A program made the position numbers and the translations under genes. Source: a sulfur-oxidizing endosymbiont of Gigantopelta aegis (GTDB lineage Bacteria > Pseudomonadota > Gammaproteobacteria > GRL18). From it: a stretch of 64,000 nucleotides of DNA. The notes under the pieces are model-generated. The model did no database searches and was not told where the DNA came from. It saw only the letters and a list, made by a program, of their open reading frames with translations. Location: contig NZ_JAEHGE010000001.1 of the NCBI RefSeq assembly GCF_016097415.1, forward strand, positions 1,909,157 to 1,973,156, read 5' to 3'. Shown here piece by piece: positions 40,231 through 49,582 of the stretch; the stretch's first letter is position 1, and every line of letters starts with the position of its first letter.

Positions 40231-41748
40231 ATGCTTCACCAACCGTTAGGGATACTGAGTAAACTATTACTTATCTTCTTTGTTTTGCAAAACACTGCGT
40301 TTGCAACTTGCCAATGGAATGCTGAGCTTTCGCCGCAAGTTGAAAAAAAACAAGCAAATCAATTAACACAGGATATTGAAACTTACTATTCTCTTATTGA
40401 AGAGTCACTGCAACATCGTAGCATTAGCCTACAGCTTTTCGGCTCACTACAAAACGAACTAGAAAGCAATGCTCACCTTTCCGCCGCCAGTCTAAATCAC
40501 TTTAAACAAGCGATAAAAACACATCTTAAGTTACGCCAACGTTTATACGATATGGTACAGGCAAGAAAATGTTGGTTGCCGGAAGAGCAAAATAATGACG
40601 AAAACTTCTTTGTAAAGCAGACCTCGCAAGCTATTTCTATTATGCAACTTAAAGGCATTATGCTGTCACTTTCAGCGGCATTAAATCTCTATGATAATTA
40701 TCTTTTAGTGGTGGCAAGCTTTCAGCAAGAACCCCAACTCAGACGGATTATTGATCAGCCCGATAGTGGTTTTGGTTTGTCCAGCAACCACCTTATGGAT
40801 GCTACATTAGCCTTTAATTCAGTCATCAATCGCGCCCAAGCAAAACAGGCCATTCAGTTTTATCAAAGAGAAATTAAAGCTTATTTAACGCAGCAAAAAA
40901 ATGCAGAAAAGACGGTCAAAAATGATAGTGTCGGGTATCTAAAAACACTCATTGAACAAAGTCCTTCGTATCAAATTTTACAAAAAAACGCCAGTCTGTC
41001 TTTTTTACAGAATAAAATAAAATTCTACACGGTGGCGAGCAATGACTCCTTGGTTAAACTAGAAAATGAAGGGGTAAATTTGCTCAGTTTGCTGTTTGGA
41101 AATACCATTGGCTTAGTGGAAGCTCGCAAAGGCAAACTCTATCAACAGAAGGATTTGGAACAGCAAATAAGTCAGCAGCTAAAAGCCGGTGATATTCTCT
41201 TGGAGAAAACCCCTTTTCGTCTAACCGATCAATTTATTCCCGGTTATTGGGGACATGCGGCTATCTGGATTGGTAATGAGCAAGAACTGCGAGCCTTGGA
41301 TTTATGGACGCATCCCATTGTGCAGCCTTGGCAGAAAAAAATTAATCAGGGTCATGCCATTGTCGAAGCTCTACGGTCGGGGGTTGAACTGGATCCCTTG
41401 AGCCATTTTATGAACATTGATGACATGGCTATTTTACGCGATAACAAACTTAGCAAAAGCCAATTACGTCAGGTGATCCTCAATGCTTTTCGACAATTAG
41501 GCAAAGCCTATGATTTCAATTTTGATATCACCACCAGTGATAGAATCGTTTGTTCAGAATTAATTTATGTCAGTTATTTACATATCGACTGGCCGGTTGA
41601 AAAAGCGCTGGGACGTTATACTATCAGTCCCGATCATATTGCTGCCAAAGTGAAAGATGATACACTGAATATTGTTAGCCTCTTTTTACATGGCAAAGAA
41701 ATGACAGACAATAAAAAACAACATTTTATCAATGTACTGGATGAATAA
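40231..41748 (+). CDS. YiiX/YebB-like permuted NlpC/P60 hydrolase, exported
   Basis: The 505-residue protein has a signal peptide ending near AFATCQ and a long helical N-terminal region (about residues 25-320). The C-terminal permuted papain-like domain follows: GDILLEKTPFRLTDQFIPG, catalytic His in YWGHAAIWIG, and nucleophile Cys in SDRIVCSELIYVSYL. YiiX-type enzymes hydrolyse amide or thioester bonds of cell-wall or lipid substrates; the target here is unknown. The stop is 13 bp before frmA, and both may be co-transcribed by chance of spacing. Confidence 0.85.
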   Translation: MLHQPLGILSKLLLIFFVLQNTAFATCQWNAELSPQVEKKQANQLTQDIETYYSLIEESLQHRSISLQLFGSLQNELESNAHLSAASLNHFKQAIKTHLKLRQRLYDMVQARKCWLPEEQNNDENFFVKQTSQAISIMQLKGIMLSLSAALNLYDNYLLVVASFQQEPQLRRIIDQPDSGFGLSSNHLMDATLAFNSVINRAQAKQAIQFYQREIKAYLTQQKNAEKTVKNDSVGYLKTLIEQSPSYQILQKNASLSFLQNKIKFYTVASNDSLVKLENEGVNLLSLLFGNTIGLVEARKGKLYQQKDLEQQISQQLKAGDILLEKTPFRLTDQFIPGYWGHAAIWIGNEQELRALDLWTHPIVQPWQKKINQGHAIVEALRSGVELDPLSHFMNIDDMAILRDNKLSKSQLRQVILNAFRQLGKAYDFNFDITTSDRIVCSELIYVSYLHIDWPVEKALGRYTISPDHIAAKVKDDTLNIVSLFLHGKEMTDNKKQHFINVLDE

Positions 41749-41761
41749 AAAAGGATAAATA

Positions 41762-42871
41762 ATGAAAGCAAGAGCCGCAGTTGCCTGGGAAGTTAAAAAA
41801 CCATTGGTTATCGAAGAAATTGATGTCATGGGCCCCAGAGAAGGAGAAGTGCTACTAAAAACCATCGCTTCAGGCGTGTGCCACACCGATGCCTTTACCC
41901 TTTCCGGTGATGATCCAGAAGGATCATTTCCCTGTGTCTTAGGCCATGAAGGCGGTTGCGAAGTGGTTGAACTTGGCGCAGGTGTCAAAGACCTCAAGGT
42001 CGGCGATCATGTGATACCACTTTATATTCCAGAGTGTGGCACCTGCGAGTATTGCCAATCGGACTTGACCAATTTATGTCAATCCATTGCCGGTACTGTC
42101 TGGACGGGTTATATGCCTGATGGCACGCGCCGTTTTTCTAAAAATGGCAAAGATATTTTTCATTATATGGGCTGTTCTACCTTTTCAGAATATACCGTAG
42201 TGCCCGAAATTGCTCTGGCTAAAATCAATAAGGCCGCACCCTTAGATAAAGTGTGTCTGCTGGGCTGTGGCGTCACAACGGGCATTGGTGCTGTCCTTAA
42301 TACCGCTAAAGTCAGGCCGGGCTCTACGGTGGCTGTTTTTGGTTTGGGTGGCATTGGCTTGTCCTGTGTGCAAGGTGCAGTCATGGCAGGCGCAGAGCGT
42401 ATTATTGCTATCGATATTAACCCCGATAAGTTTGCCTTTGCCAAGCAATTGGGTGCGACTGACTTTGTTAATCCCAATGATATCAATGGCTCTTTTGTGG
42501 AGTATATGCAGGACACTTTTAATGGTGGCCCTGACTATTCCTTTGAGTGTATTGGCAATGTACATGTGATGCGTGATGCCTTGGAATGTACTCACATGGG
42601 CTGGGGAGTCTCTACTGTCATTGGCGTTGCAGGCGGTGGGCAAGTGATCGAAACACGTCCCTTTAATCTGGTTGTGGGACGCACCTGGAAAGGCACGGCC
42701 TTCGGTGGAGTGAAAGGCCGTAGTGAATTACCCGGCTATGTTGACCGTTATATGGATGGAAAAATCGAATTGGATTCATTAGTGACTCACACCATGCCAC
42801 TGGAAGATATTAATAAGGCCTTTGACCTGATGCATAGTGGTGAAAGCATTCGTTCAGTGATTATATTTTAA
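41762..42871 (+). CDS. frmA: S-(hydroxymethyl)glutathione dehydrogenase / class III alcohol dehydrogenase
   Basis: The 369-residue zinc enzyme oxidises S-hydroxymethylglutathione (formaldehyde plus glutathione) to S-formylglutathione with NAD+. It can also reduce S-nitrosoglutathione. Catalytic zinc ligands are in [12 protein letters not shown] and LGHEGGCEV. The structural zinc Cys cluster is [15 protein letters not shown]. The NAD site is [14 protein letters not shown]. The class III features [16 protein letters not shown] and [19 protein letters not shown] are present. frmB follows after four bases, forming the classic detoxification pair. Confidence 0.97.
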   Translation: MKARAAVAWEVKKPLVIEEIDVMGPREGEVLLKTIASGVCHTDAFTLSGDDPEGSFPCVLGHEGGCEVVELGAGVKDLKVGDHVIPLYIPECGTCEYCQSDLTNLCQSIAGTVWTGYMPDGTRRFSKNGKDIFHYMGCSTFSEYTVVPEIALAKINKAAPLDKVCLLGCGVTTGIGAVLNTAKVRPGSTVAVFGLGGIGLSCVQGAVMAGAERIIAIDINPDKFAFAKQLGATDFVNPNDINGSFVEYMQDTFNGGPDYSFECIGNVHVMRDALECTHMGWGVSTVIGVAGGGQVIETRPFNLVVGRTWKGTAFGGVKGRSELPGYVDRYMDGKIELDSLVTHTMPLEDINKAFDLMHSGESIRSVIIF

Positions 42872-42875
42872 GCTT

Positions 42876-43736
42876 ATGAAACCAATAGAATCCATAAAAG
42901 AGTTTGGCGGTTACTTAAATCGCTATGAACACCAGTCTGTGACTTGCCAGTGTCAGATGACTTTTTCTGTTTATTTGCCGCCACAAGCTGAGTTGCATCC
43001 GGTGCCTGCCTTGTATTGGCTGTCCGGTCTCACTTGTACTGATGACAATGTACGCACTAAAGCTGGTATGCAACGCTATGCTGCTGAACAGGGGATTGCC
43101 CTGATTTTTCCGGATACCAGTCCTCGTGGTGAAGCGGTTGCCGATGTGGCTGAACGCTATGATTTGGGACACGGAGCAGGGTTTTATGTGAATGCTACGC
43201 AACAGCCCTGGCGTACACATTATCAAATGTTTGCCTATGTGACAGAGGAATTACCCCGTTTAATTGAGGCTGAATTACCTATTATGGCGAATGTTAAGTC
43301 GATCAGCGGCCATTCGATGGGTGGTCATGGGGCATTGATTTGTGCTTTGAAACTGCCGCATGATTATTGCTCTGTGTCTGCTTTTTCACCCATTGCTAAT
43401 CCGGTTGAATGTGACTGGGGCAAGGGCTGTTTTAGTGCTTACTTGGGCGCAGACAAACACGCATGGCAGGCTTATGATGCCACTTTATTGCTTGCTGAGG
43501 GAGCGAAGTTTGCTGATATTCTCATCGATCAAGGTACGGCTGATGAGTTTTATGATGAGGGACAATTGCTACCTGAAAACTTTCAGGCCGCCTGTAAACA
43601 GGCTGGACAAGCTCTGACACTGAGAATGCAAGAAGGCTATGATCATAGCTATCATTTTATTGCCAGTTTTGTGGGTGAACATATAGCCTATCATGCGCGA
43701 GCATTAAAGCTTTGTGCAGTTAGTGATGGTGCGTAA
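42876..43736 (+). CDS. frmB: S-formylglutathione hydrolase
   Basis: The 286-residue alpha/beta hydrolase of the esterase D family hydrolyses S-formylglutathione to formate and glutathione. The nucleophile Ser is in ISGHSMGGHGALI. The family signature LYWLSGLTCTDDN and the oxyanion region are present. The Asp is in IDQGTADEFYDE and the His in GYDHSYHFIASFVGEHI. It completes formaldehyde oxidation with frmA. The last 80 bases of the gene and the following repeat are duplicated at 45106-45319. Confidence 0.96.
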   Translation: MKPIESIKEFGGYLNRYEHQSVTCQCQMTFSVYLPPQAELHPVPALYWLSGLTCTDDNVRTKAGMQRYAAEQGIALIFPDTSPRGEAVADVAERYDLGHGAGFYVNATQQPWRTHYQMFAYVTEELPRLIEAELPIMANVKSISGHSMGGHGALICALKLPHDYCSVSAFSPIANPVECDWGKGCFSAYLGADKHAWQAYDATLLLAEGAKFADILIDQGTADEFYDEGQLLPENFQAACKQAGQALTLRMQEGYDHSYHFIASFVGEHIAYHARALKLCAVSDGA

Positions 43737-43779
43737 TTAACCTGAGTTCTGGGTAATAATTAATGGTATTATTCCAGGT

Positions 43780-43868
43780 GTAGGTGGGCATGGCTTTATC
43801 TGCCCACGCTGATTGAGTACCTTATCTGTACACTTTCAGCGTGGGCACAAAAAACGTGCCCACCCTAC
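43780..43868. repeat. REP-like palindromic repeat, copy 2
   Basis: It has the same nested palindrome as at 20778 (GTAGGTGGGCATGGCTTTAT, TCAGCGTGGGCACAAAAAAC, GTGCCCACCCTAC). It lies between the convergent frmB and PEP-CTERM genes, where it could act as a bidirectional 3' stabiliser or terminator. Confidence 0.8.
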
Positions 43869-43894
43869 GGCACTGCTAATTTTAGCAATAGAAA

Positions 43895-44694
43895 TTATTT
43901 ACGACGACGTACAAAACCGATGGCAACAAGACCAAGAGCAAGTAATGCTAATGGTGCTGGCTCAGGAACAGCAATGGTATTAACCGTAATATCTGTTCTG
44001 GTGATTGAGTTACCTTGGCCATCAAGTACTTCAAGCCAAAGATTATAAGTGGCCACTTTGTTGGGGTCGAATGATGAGCCAACAAGATTCAGTAAACCTG
44101 GATTCCATGAGTTCTGAATGACAGTGTTTGCGGATAAAAGGTTATTGTAATTGGGTATGGCACTGGTACTGGCTATGGCAGGGAGGGTTGAACAATCCAC
44201 TTCAATACCACCGCCTGCAACAGTCGAATTATTACCAAATGAATTGCCTGCACAGGCTAAAGCGCCCTGTTGTACAAGACCGCCTGTTAATATGATCGGA
44301 TCAAATACAGTGCTTCCACCGACACCCACTTCTTCACCACCAATAAGATAAGTAAAGTCATCTAGGTCGTTGTTGGTATTGTCATCAAAGTTGACATTGA
44401 CAGACCAGTCAATATTCCAAAGTGCCCAATTTGGGTTGCTTGCATCTGTACCTGTGTTGAAGGTGAAGACACCATTAGCACTAGCGACAGGATTAACAAA
44501 GCGCTCACGTGCTCGTAATCCTACTTCGATGGAATTTTTTTGATTGACAGAAAAAGAGTCATTAGGAATGCCGCTTCCCATTATGACGTTTGGAGTTACA
44601 TCTGTGTTGTGGATTACCACAGCATGCCCAGTCAAAGGCAACATCCCTATAGTTAACAAAGCCATACAGCTAAACGACTTATAAATTTTTTCAT
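43895..44694 (-). CDS. PEP-CTERM sorted exported protein, start region frameshifted
   Basis: The C-terminus is a textbook PEP-CTERM signal: VPEPAPLALLALGLVAIGFVRRRK, with PEP motif, hydrophobic segment and Arg-rich tail. Such proteins are processed by an exosortase and placed on the surface or in extracellular polymer. The body is beta-rich, with several Asn/Asp-rich segments (NVNFDDNTNNDLDDFTYLIG) and two cysteines. The best ribosome site (TAGGAG) serves the ATG at 44694, whose frame breaks after about 13 codons. One more A in its A7 run gives MKKIYKSFSCMALLTIGML, a proper signal peptide. As written, only the internal ATG at 44665 is in frame. Confidence 0.8.
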
Positions 44695-44930
44695 TGATGA
44701 CGAACTCCTAAAATTAAAAAGTGTGATATATTTCACAGTTTATGCAATAGGCATATAACATGCCATAACGTTGTTTATGATAAGCGGTATGGTTCTTGCT
44801 TGGTGTAGAATTTGTATTTGAAGTTATGACTTGGATTCAGAATGTGTAAAGAAAGCTGACAGATTTTCTATTGTTGCTTAATGGGGGACTGACTAACCCG
44901 CTTTACACTTTGTAGTAAAAAATGAATAAA

Positions 44931-44963
44931 AAGGTGGGCACAAAAAGCGTGCCCACCCTACAG
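44931..44963. repeat. REP-like repeat, half copy
   Basis: GGTGGGCACAAAAAGCGTGC followed by CCACCCTACAG is the outer part of the palindrome at 20778 and 43780. It lies in the 700-bp gap upstream of the PEP-CTERM gene. Confidence 0.7.
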
Positions 44964-45105
44964 TTTTATACTGATAAAGAACGGAGTCGTCTTTCAAAAA
45001 AACATCAATAAGTACGCAATAATTTGAAGAATTAAAAATAATCCAGATGCTATTGTTCATGCACATGACTGCTATGCGGAATTATTTGTCTCAGGCAGGC
45101 GTGCC

Positions 45106-45319
45106 TTATTGCCAGTTTTGTGGGTGAACACATTGCCTATCATGCGCGAGCATTAAAGCTTTGTGCGGATAGTGATGGTGCGTAATTAACCTGAGTTCTG
45201 GATAATAATTAACAATATTGTTCCGGATGTAGGGTGGGAATGGCTTTATTTGCCCGCGCTGACTCAGCACCATACATTCACACTTTCAACGTGGGCAAAA
45301 ATATTATTTCACCCCGTAG
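45106..45319 (+). repeat. Duplicated tail of frmB with its downstream REP-like repeat
   Basis: Positions 45106-45319 match 43657-43868: the last 80 bases of frmB including the stop (TTATTGCCAGTTTTGTGGGT, ATGCGCGAGCATTAAAGC), the spacer (TTAACCTGAGTTCTGG) and a degenerate REP copy (45229-45319). The two copies flank the PEP-CTERM gene as direct repeats. The coding scrap has no start and is not expressed as such. Confidence 0.85.
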
Positions 45320-45444
45320 ATACACGCTTTAATTGATAAAAGTCTATATAAAGACCCTATAAGCCACACATTTTATCACTATACTGGCATCTGAATAATT
45401 GTTAGCTATAATTAATTTAATAACGATAATTTGTGGTATTGATA

Positions 45445-47091
45445 ATGATAATAAAAAATTCTACTCGCGTGTTAATTTTGGGTGTCTTGGGATTATTGCT
45501 GCAACCGGCAGTCGTATTAGCTCAGGACTGGATTTACACCACTGTCCCCGGTGACAATATTTGGGATATTAGTGAAAAACACCTCGATACTGTTTTGCGT
45601 TATAACAAGATAAAAACAATTAACGGGGTCAAAGCGCCTAAGCGAATGCAGCCTGGTACAAAATTGCGTATTCCGATGAAATGGGTTCGCAGTAATCCAA
45701 CTTCTGCTGAAATCATGGAGGTGCGGGGTAGTGGCGAACTTATTCGCAATAATGGCGATATTGAGAAAGCGCTGAGTCCCGGCACCAAAATCAATTTAGG
45801 TGATCAACTTAAAACGGCAGCCGATAGCAGTATTGCTATAAAATTTGCTGATAAAAGTGTCCTGACCTTGCATGAAGACAGTCTGATACGCTTTGATCAC
45901 CTCTCCGCTCATGGTACGACGGGGATGGTGGATACGCGTATGAAGTTGATAAAAGGACGCATGGATACCCGGGTGACACCCGCATCAGGTCCCGGTTCAC
46001 GTTTTGAAATTAAAACCCCTTCAGCCATTAGTGCGGTACGTGGAACAGAATACCGTGCAGCCATTTTAAATGCCGAAAACACCTCAAATATCGAAGTGTT
46101 AAAGGGTAAAGTGGCAGTGAGTGGCGCGAAAAAGAAAAAACTGATAAAAGCTGGTTTTGGTACTCAGGTGGCTCAAGGCAAAGCACCCATTGCTGCGCGT
46201 AAACTATTACCACCACCCGTGCTTAAACCCTTACCCGAACGAATCCGCCGTATTAACTGGATGATTCAGTGGGATGCCATTGAAGGTGCTGAAAAATATC
46301 GTATTGAAGTGGCCAATGAAGCTAAATTTAATACCCTTATTTGGCATGAATTTAGCGCCTATACTCGGGCGGCCTTTCCAAACCTAGTTGATGGTCATTA
46401 TTTTGTGCGCATACGCGGGGTTGATAAACTTGCACTTGAAGGTAAAAGCGTGGTTAAGGAAATCGTTTTAGATGCCCATCCACAGCCACCGGTACAATTA
46501 AAACCGGATGAAGACCATGTTTTCCGTGGCAAATCCCCTGAACTGCAATGGACTTCTTCTGCTGATGCGGCCAAATATCGCTTAGAAATTGCCTCGGATA
46601 AAGACTTCAAGCAGGTGCTATTGGATAGTAGTGAGATAATGAAAAATAGTTATGATACGGCCAAGCTTTCTGCTGTGGGGCATTATTACTGGCGTTTAAC
46701 CAGTATTGCACCTGATGGTGAAGTGGGTCCAGTGGGTCGGCTTCGTGGTTATGAAATTAAGCCCATGCCGAAAAAAGTGTCGGCTGAGTTACAGGCCGCC
46801 GATGATGGCCAGCTTGTAGCAACCTGGGAAAAAGGCACTCGCAATCAGACTTATCAGATCCAAATGGCCTATGATGAACAATTCATAGAGCAGGAGTTTG
46901 ATAAGAAAACCAATGAAGCCAAAATTAGTTTTGAACCTGTTAGTGGAATGGTACGCTATTTGAGAATACGCAGCATTGAGGAAGACGGCTATCAAGGTCC
47001 ATGGGGTACGACACAGCGGGTTGACCCATTGCCTGACGATACCCTATGGTGGGTGCCAGCCATTGGCCTGCTAGGGATATTCCTGCTGTAA
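45445..47091 (+). CDS. Exported LysM-FecR protein with fibronectin-like repeats
   Basis: The protein has about 548 residues from ATG 45445. It has a signal peptide ending near VVLAQD, a LysM domain (TTVPGDNIWDISEKHLD...PGTKLRIP) that binds peptidoglycan, then a FecR-like beta domain (GDQLKTAADSSIAIKFADKSVLTL, TPSAISAVRGTEYRAAI). Two or more beta-sandwich repeats follow, with the pattern LQWTSSADAAKYRLEIASD and IQWDAIEGAEKYRIEVANE. Such LysM-FecR proteins are commonly found next to CHASE2-domain signalling proteins, as here. It is probably a periplasmic partner of the next gene, which starts four bases later. Confidence 0.85.
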   Translation: MIIKNSTRVLILGVLGLLLQPAVVLAQDWIYTTVPGDNIWDISEKHLDTVLRYNKIKTINGVKAPKRMQPGTKLRIPMKWVRSNPTSAEIMEVRGSGELIRNNGDIEKALSPGTKINLGDQLKTAADSSIAIKFADKSVLTLHEDSLIRFDHLSAHGTTGMVDTRMKLIKGRMDTRVTPASGPGSRFEIKTPSAISAVRGTEYRAAILNAENTSNIEVLKGKVAVSGAKKKKLIKAGFGTQVAQGKAPIAARKLLPPPVLKPLPERIRRINWMIQWDAIEGAEKYRIEVANEAKFNTLIWHEFSAYTRAAFPNLVDGHYFVRIRGVDKLALEGKSVVKEIVLDAHPQPPVQLKPDEDHVFRGKSPELQWTSSADAAKYRLEIASDKDFKQVLLDSSEIMKNSYDTAKLSAVGHYYWRLTSIAPDGEVGPVGRLRGYEIKPMPKKVSAELQAADDGQLVATWEKGTRNQTYQIQMAYDEQFIEQEFDKKTNEAKISFEPVSGMVRYLRIRSIEEDGYQGPWGTTQRVDPLPDDTLWWVPAIGLLGIFLL

Positions 47092-47094
47092 GTC

Positions 47095-49566
47095 GTGATA
47101 TTTTCAGAACGACAAAAGTCACTGTTTTTTCGGGGCTTACTGACGACTATTTTAGTATTAATTGGGGTCTTTCTGACCCATGAAAAGCAACTAGAACGTC
47201 TTGAGTTAGTGACCTATGACACTTTATTGCCTCTGCAAGCCAGCGTTTTTAATCCTCAAATTGTAGTCATTGCCATTGATGATGCCAGTCTGTTGAGGCT
47301 GGGGCGCTGGCCTTGGTCACGGCGTCGTCATGCCGAGTTGATTGATAGGCTGACCGATATGGGCGCACGTTCAATTGGCATTGATATTATTTTTTCAGAA
47401 TATCAAAAAGACGATCCTCAGGCTGATGTAATGTTGGCAAAAGCTTTGGCAAAAAATAAGCATGTTGTCCTCGTTGTCGCGCCTATTCAATCAACGCCTG
47501 AAGCGTCTGTTTCTGAATTGTTACCGGTGCCGGATCTGGCTTTAGCGTCCAGTGTACTTGGCCATGTTGATGTTGAATTGGACAAGGATGGTTTATGCCG
47601 TCGGTATTTTTTATATGCTGGCATGTCAGACCCTCACTGGCCTGCATTGGCTCAGGCGATGCTGATTGCAGCGGGTGATATCAAGTCTGAAAATCATGAA
47701 AAGCCTTCTCAAATGTCTGCGGATAGTTGGGTTCGTCAAAAAGTGACCCTAATTCCTTATGCTAAAAAAGGTCTGCGGCCTACTATCATATCTTATACCG
47801 ACATGCTCTCAGGGCAGGTGCCAGCATCCGCGATAAAAAATAAATATGTTTTGATCGGTGCAACGGCAACGGGCTTGGGAGATGCCATATCCACCCCGGC
47901 ATCGCTATCACATGAGCGTATGCCTGGCGTGGAACTCAATGCACATATTTTAAATGGTTTGTTAGAAGGTAAAAATATTTATCCTTTGCCAGAAAAACAA
48001 GGCCTGATGATGACGGCGATATTAATCTTGCTCAGCAGTATTATCGTGTTTATGTTGCAATTGCGTTCTGGCTTTATTGCTATGCTGGCAGGTATTCTTG
48101 TTACCCTGGGTATATCAGCCTTTTTATTGGCTGGTATGCAATTATGGTTCCCTCCTGTTGCTGCAATGTTAATGATAGCCTTGTCATGGCCATTGTGGAG
48201 CATCTGGCAAATGGGCGTTGAGACGCGGTTAAGACAAAATTTATTGAAGCGATTAGAACATCAGTCACTACATCACTCGGCAACTGGCTTACCTAATATG
48301 GGCATGTTGGAAGAAAAATTACGTTTGATTAACGATAATGACGATAATTTTTCTAAGCTGGCTTCGTTAATGGTTGTACATATTAATTGGTCAGGCTCAG
48401 CAAGCATTACCCTGGGTCGCCCAAGAGGGGATTTATTACTTAAAAAAATTGGCGAACGGCTACAGAAAGTTGTTATAGGCAACCGCTTTATTGCCCATTT
48501 GAATGGTGATGACTTTGCCATTTTGTTAAGTGGCCTGGACAATATGCAGGACGTTGAGTTTGCTGCTGTAGCGTTGTTAAAAAAATTACAGGAACCACTG
48601 ATACAAAATAATCAGGAAATTTTATTAACGCCACAAATCGGTGTGAGTGTCTGGCCTGATGATGGCTTTGACGGCACAACTCTGTTGCGCAATGCTTATA
48701 CGGCCATGTTTAAATCACGCATTGATGATACCGAGTCACTCTGTATTTACTCGGCGGATATTGGCCAAAAGTTACAGGTGCGTTCTCGTCTGGAACAAGC
48801 TCTGGTTCATGCTCTTGAGCGAGGTGAATTTATGGTTTTTTATCAGCCCCAGGTCAATGCACGTGATGGCAGTATTGTCGGTGTAGAGGCCTTGCTTAGA
48901 TGGCAAAACCCTAGTCTTGGTTGGGTGGGGCCGGATGCTTTTATCCCGGTTGCTGAACATGTAGGACTCATTAATGTCATTGGAAAATGGGTACTAGAAA
49001 CGGCCTGTCAGCAACTTAAATGTTGGGTTGATGAAGGCTTTGACTCTTTGCGTCTGGCGGTTAATGTTTCACCCTTACAGTTTATTGTGCCTGGATTGGC
49101 GAGTAATGTAATGCGTATTGTCGAACAAACTGGTATCAATCCTGCTCAGTTGGAATTGGAGATTACCGAAAGTTCATTAATGCATGATATGGATAATGCC
49201 ATACAGGTGATGCAGGAAATTCAGCAACAGGGCATGGAGTTGGCAATCGATGACTTTGGAACGGGGTATTCATCACTGAGTAGTTTGCGAAAATTCCCTT
49301 TGAATCGGCTGAAAATCGATCAATCATTTACCCGTGAAATTGGCGAAGATGTCGATGCCACAGAAATCACCCTGACCATTCTGGCGATGGGAAAACAACT
49401 GGGCTTGAGTGTGATTGCAGAAGGGATTGAAACAGTTGAGCAAGCTGACTTTTTACGCCAGCACGGCTGTGATGAGTTTCAAGGATATTTATATAGTCGG
49501 CCTTTACCAGCAGAACAAATATTACCTTTATTACAAAATGGTATTAATATTCAGGATAATGATTAG
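47095..49566 (+). CDS. CHASE2-GGDEF-EAL membrane protein (probable c-di-GMP phosphodiesterase)
   Basis: The 823-residue protein starts at a GTG. An N-terminal helix and extracytoplasmic CHASE2 sensor (VVIAIDDASLLRLGRWPWSR, GIDIIFSEY, GVELNAHILNGLL) are followed by three transmembrane helices. The GGDEF domain is degenerate: LNGDDFAIL in place of GGDEF. The EAL domain has all main residues (GVEALLRWQ, LAVNVSPLQF, ELEITESSL, IDDFGTGYSSLSSL, LKIDQSF, IAEGIET, EFQGYLYSRPLP). It is therefore more likely to degrade than to make c-di-GMP. The signal is probably received with the upstream FecR protein. Confidence 0.92.
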   Translation: MIFSERQKSLFFRGLLTTILVLIGVFLTHEKQLERLELVTYDTLLPLQASVFNPQIVVIAIDDASLLRLGRWPWSRRRHAELIDRLTDMGARSIGIDIIFSEYQKDDPQADVMLAKALAKNKHVVLVVAPIQSTPEASVSELLPVPDLALASSVLGHVDVELDKDGLCRRYFLYAGMSDPHWPALAQAMLIAAGDIKSENHEKPSQMSADSWVRQKVTLIPYAKKGLRPTIISYTDMLSGQVPASAIKNKYVLIGATATGLGDAISTPASLSHERMPGVELNAHILNGLLEGKNIYPLPEKQGLMMTAILILLSSIIVFMLQLRSGFIAMLAGILVTLGISAFLLAGMQLWFPPVAAMLMIALSWPLWSIWQMGVETRLRQNLLKRLEHQSLHHSATGLPNMGMLEEKLRLINDNDDNFSKLASLMVVHINWSGSASITLGRPRGDLLLKKIGERLQKVVIGNRFIAHLNGDDFAILLSGLDNMQDVEFAAVALLKKLQEPLIQNNQEILLTPQIGVSVWPDDGFDGTTLLRNAYTAMFKSRIDDTESLCIYSADIGQKLQVRSRLEQALVHALERGEFMVFYQPQVNARDGSIVGVEALLRWQNPSLGWVGPDAFIPVAEHVGLINVIGKWVLETACQQLKCWVDEGFDSLRLAVNVSPLQFIVPGLASNVMRIVEQTGINPAQLELEITESSLMHDMDNAIQVMQEIQQQGMELAIDDFGTGYSSLSSLRKFPLNRLKIDQSFTREIGEDVDATEITLTILAMGKQLGLSVIAEGIETVEQADFLRQHGCDEFQGYLYSRPLPAEQILPLLQNGINIQDND

Positions 49567-49582
49567 AGATAGATTTGGCAGT

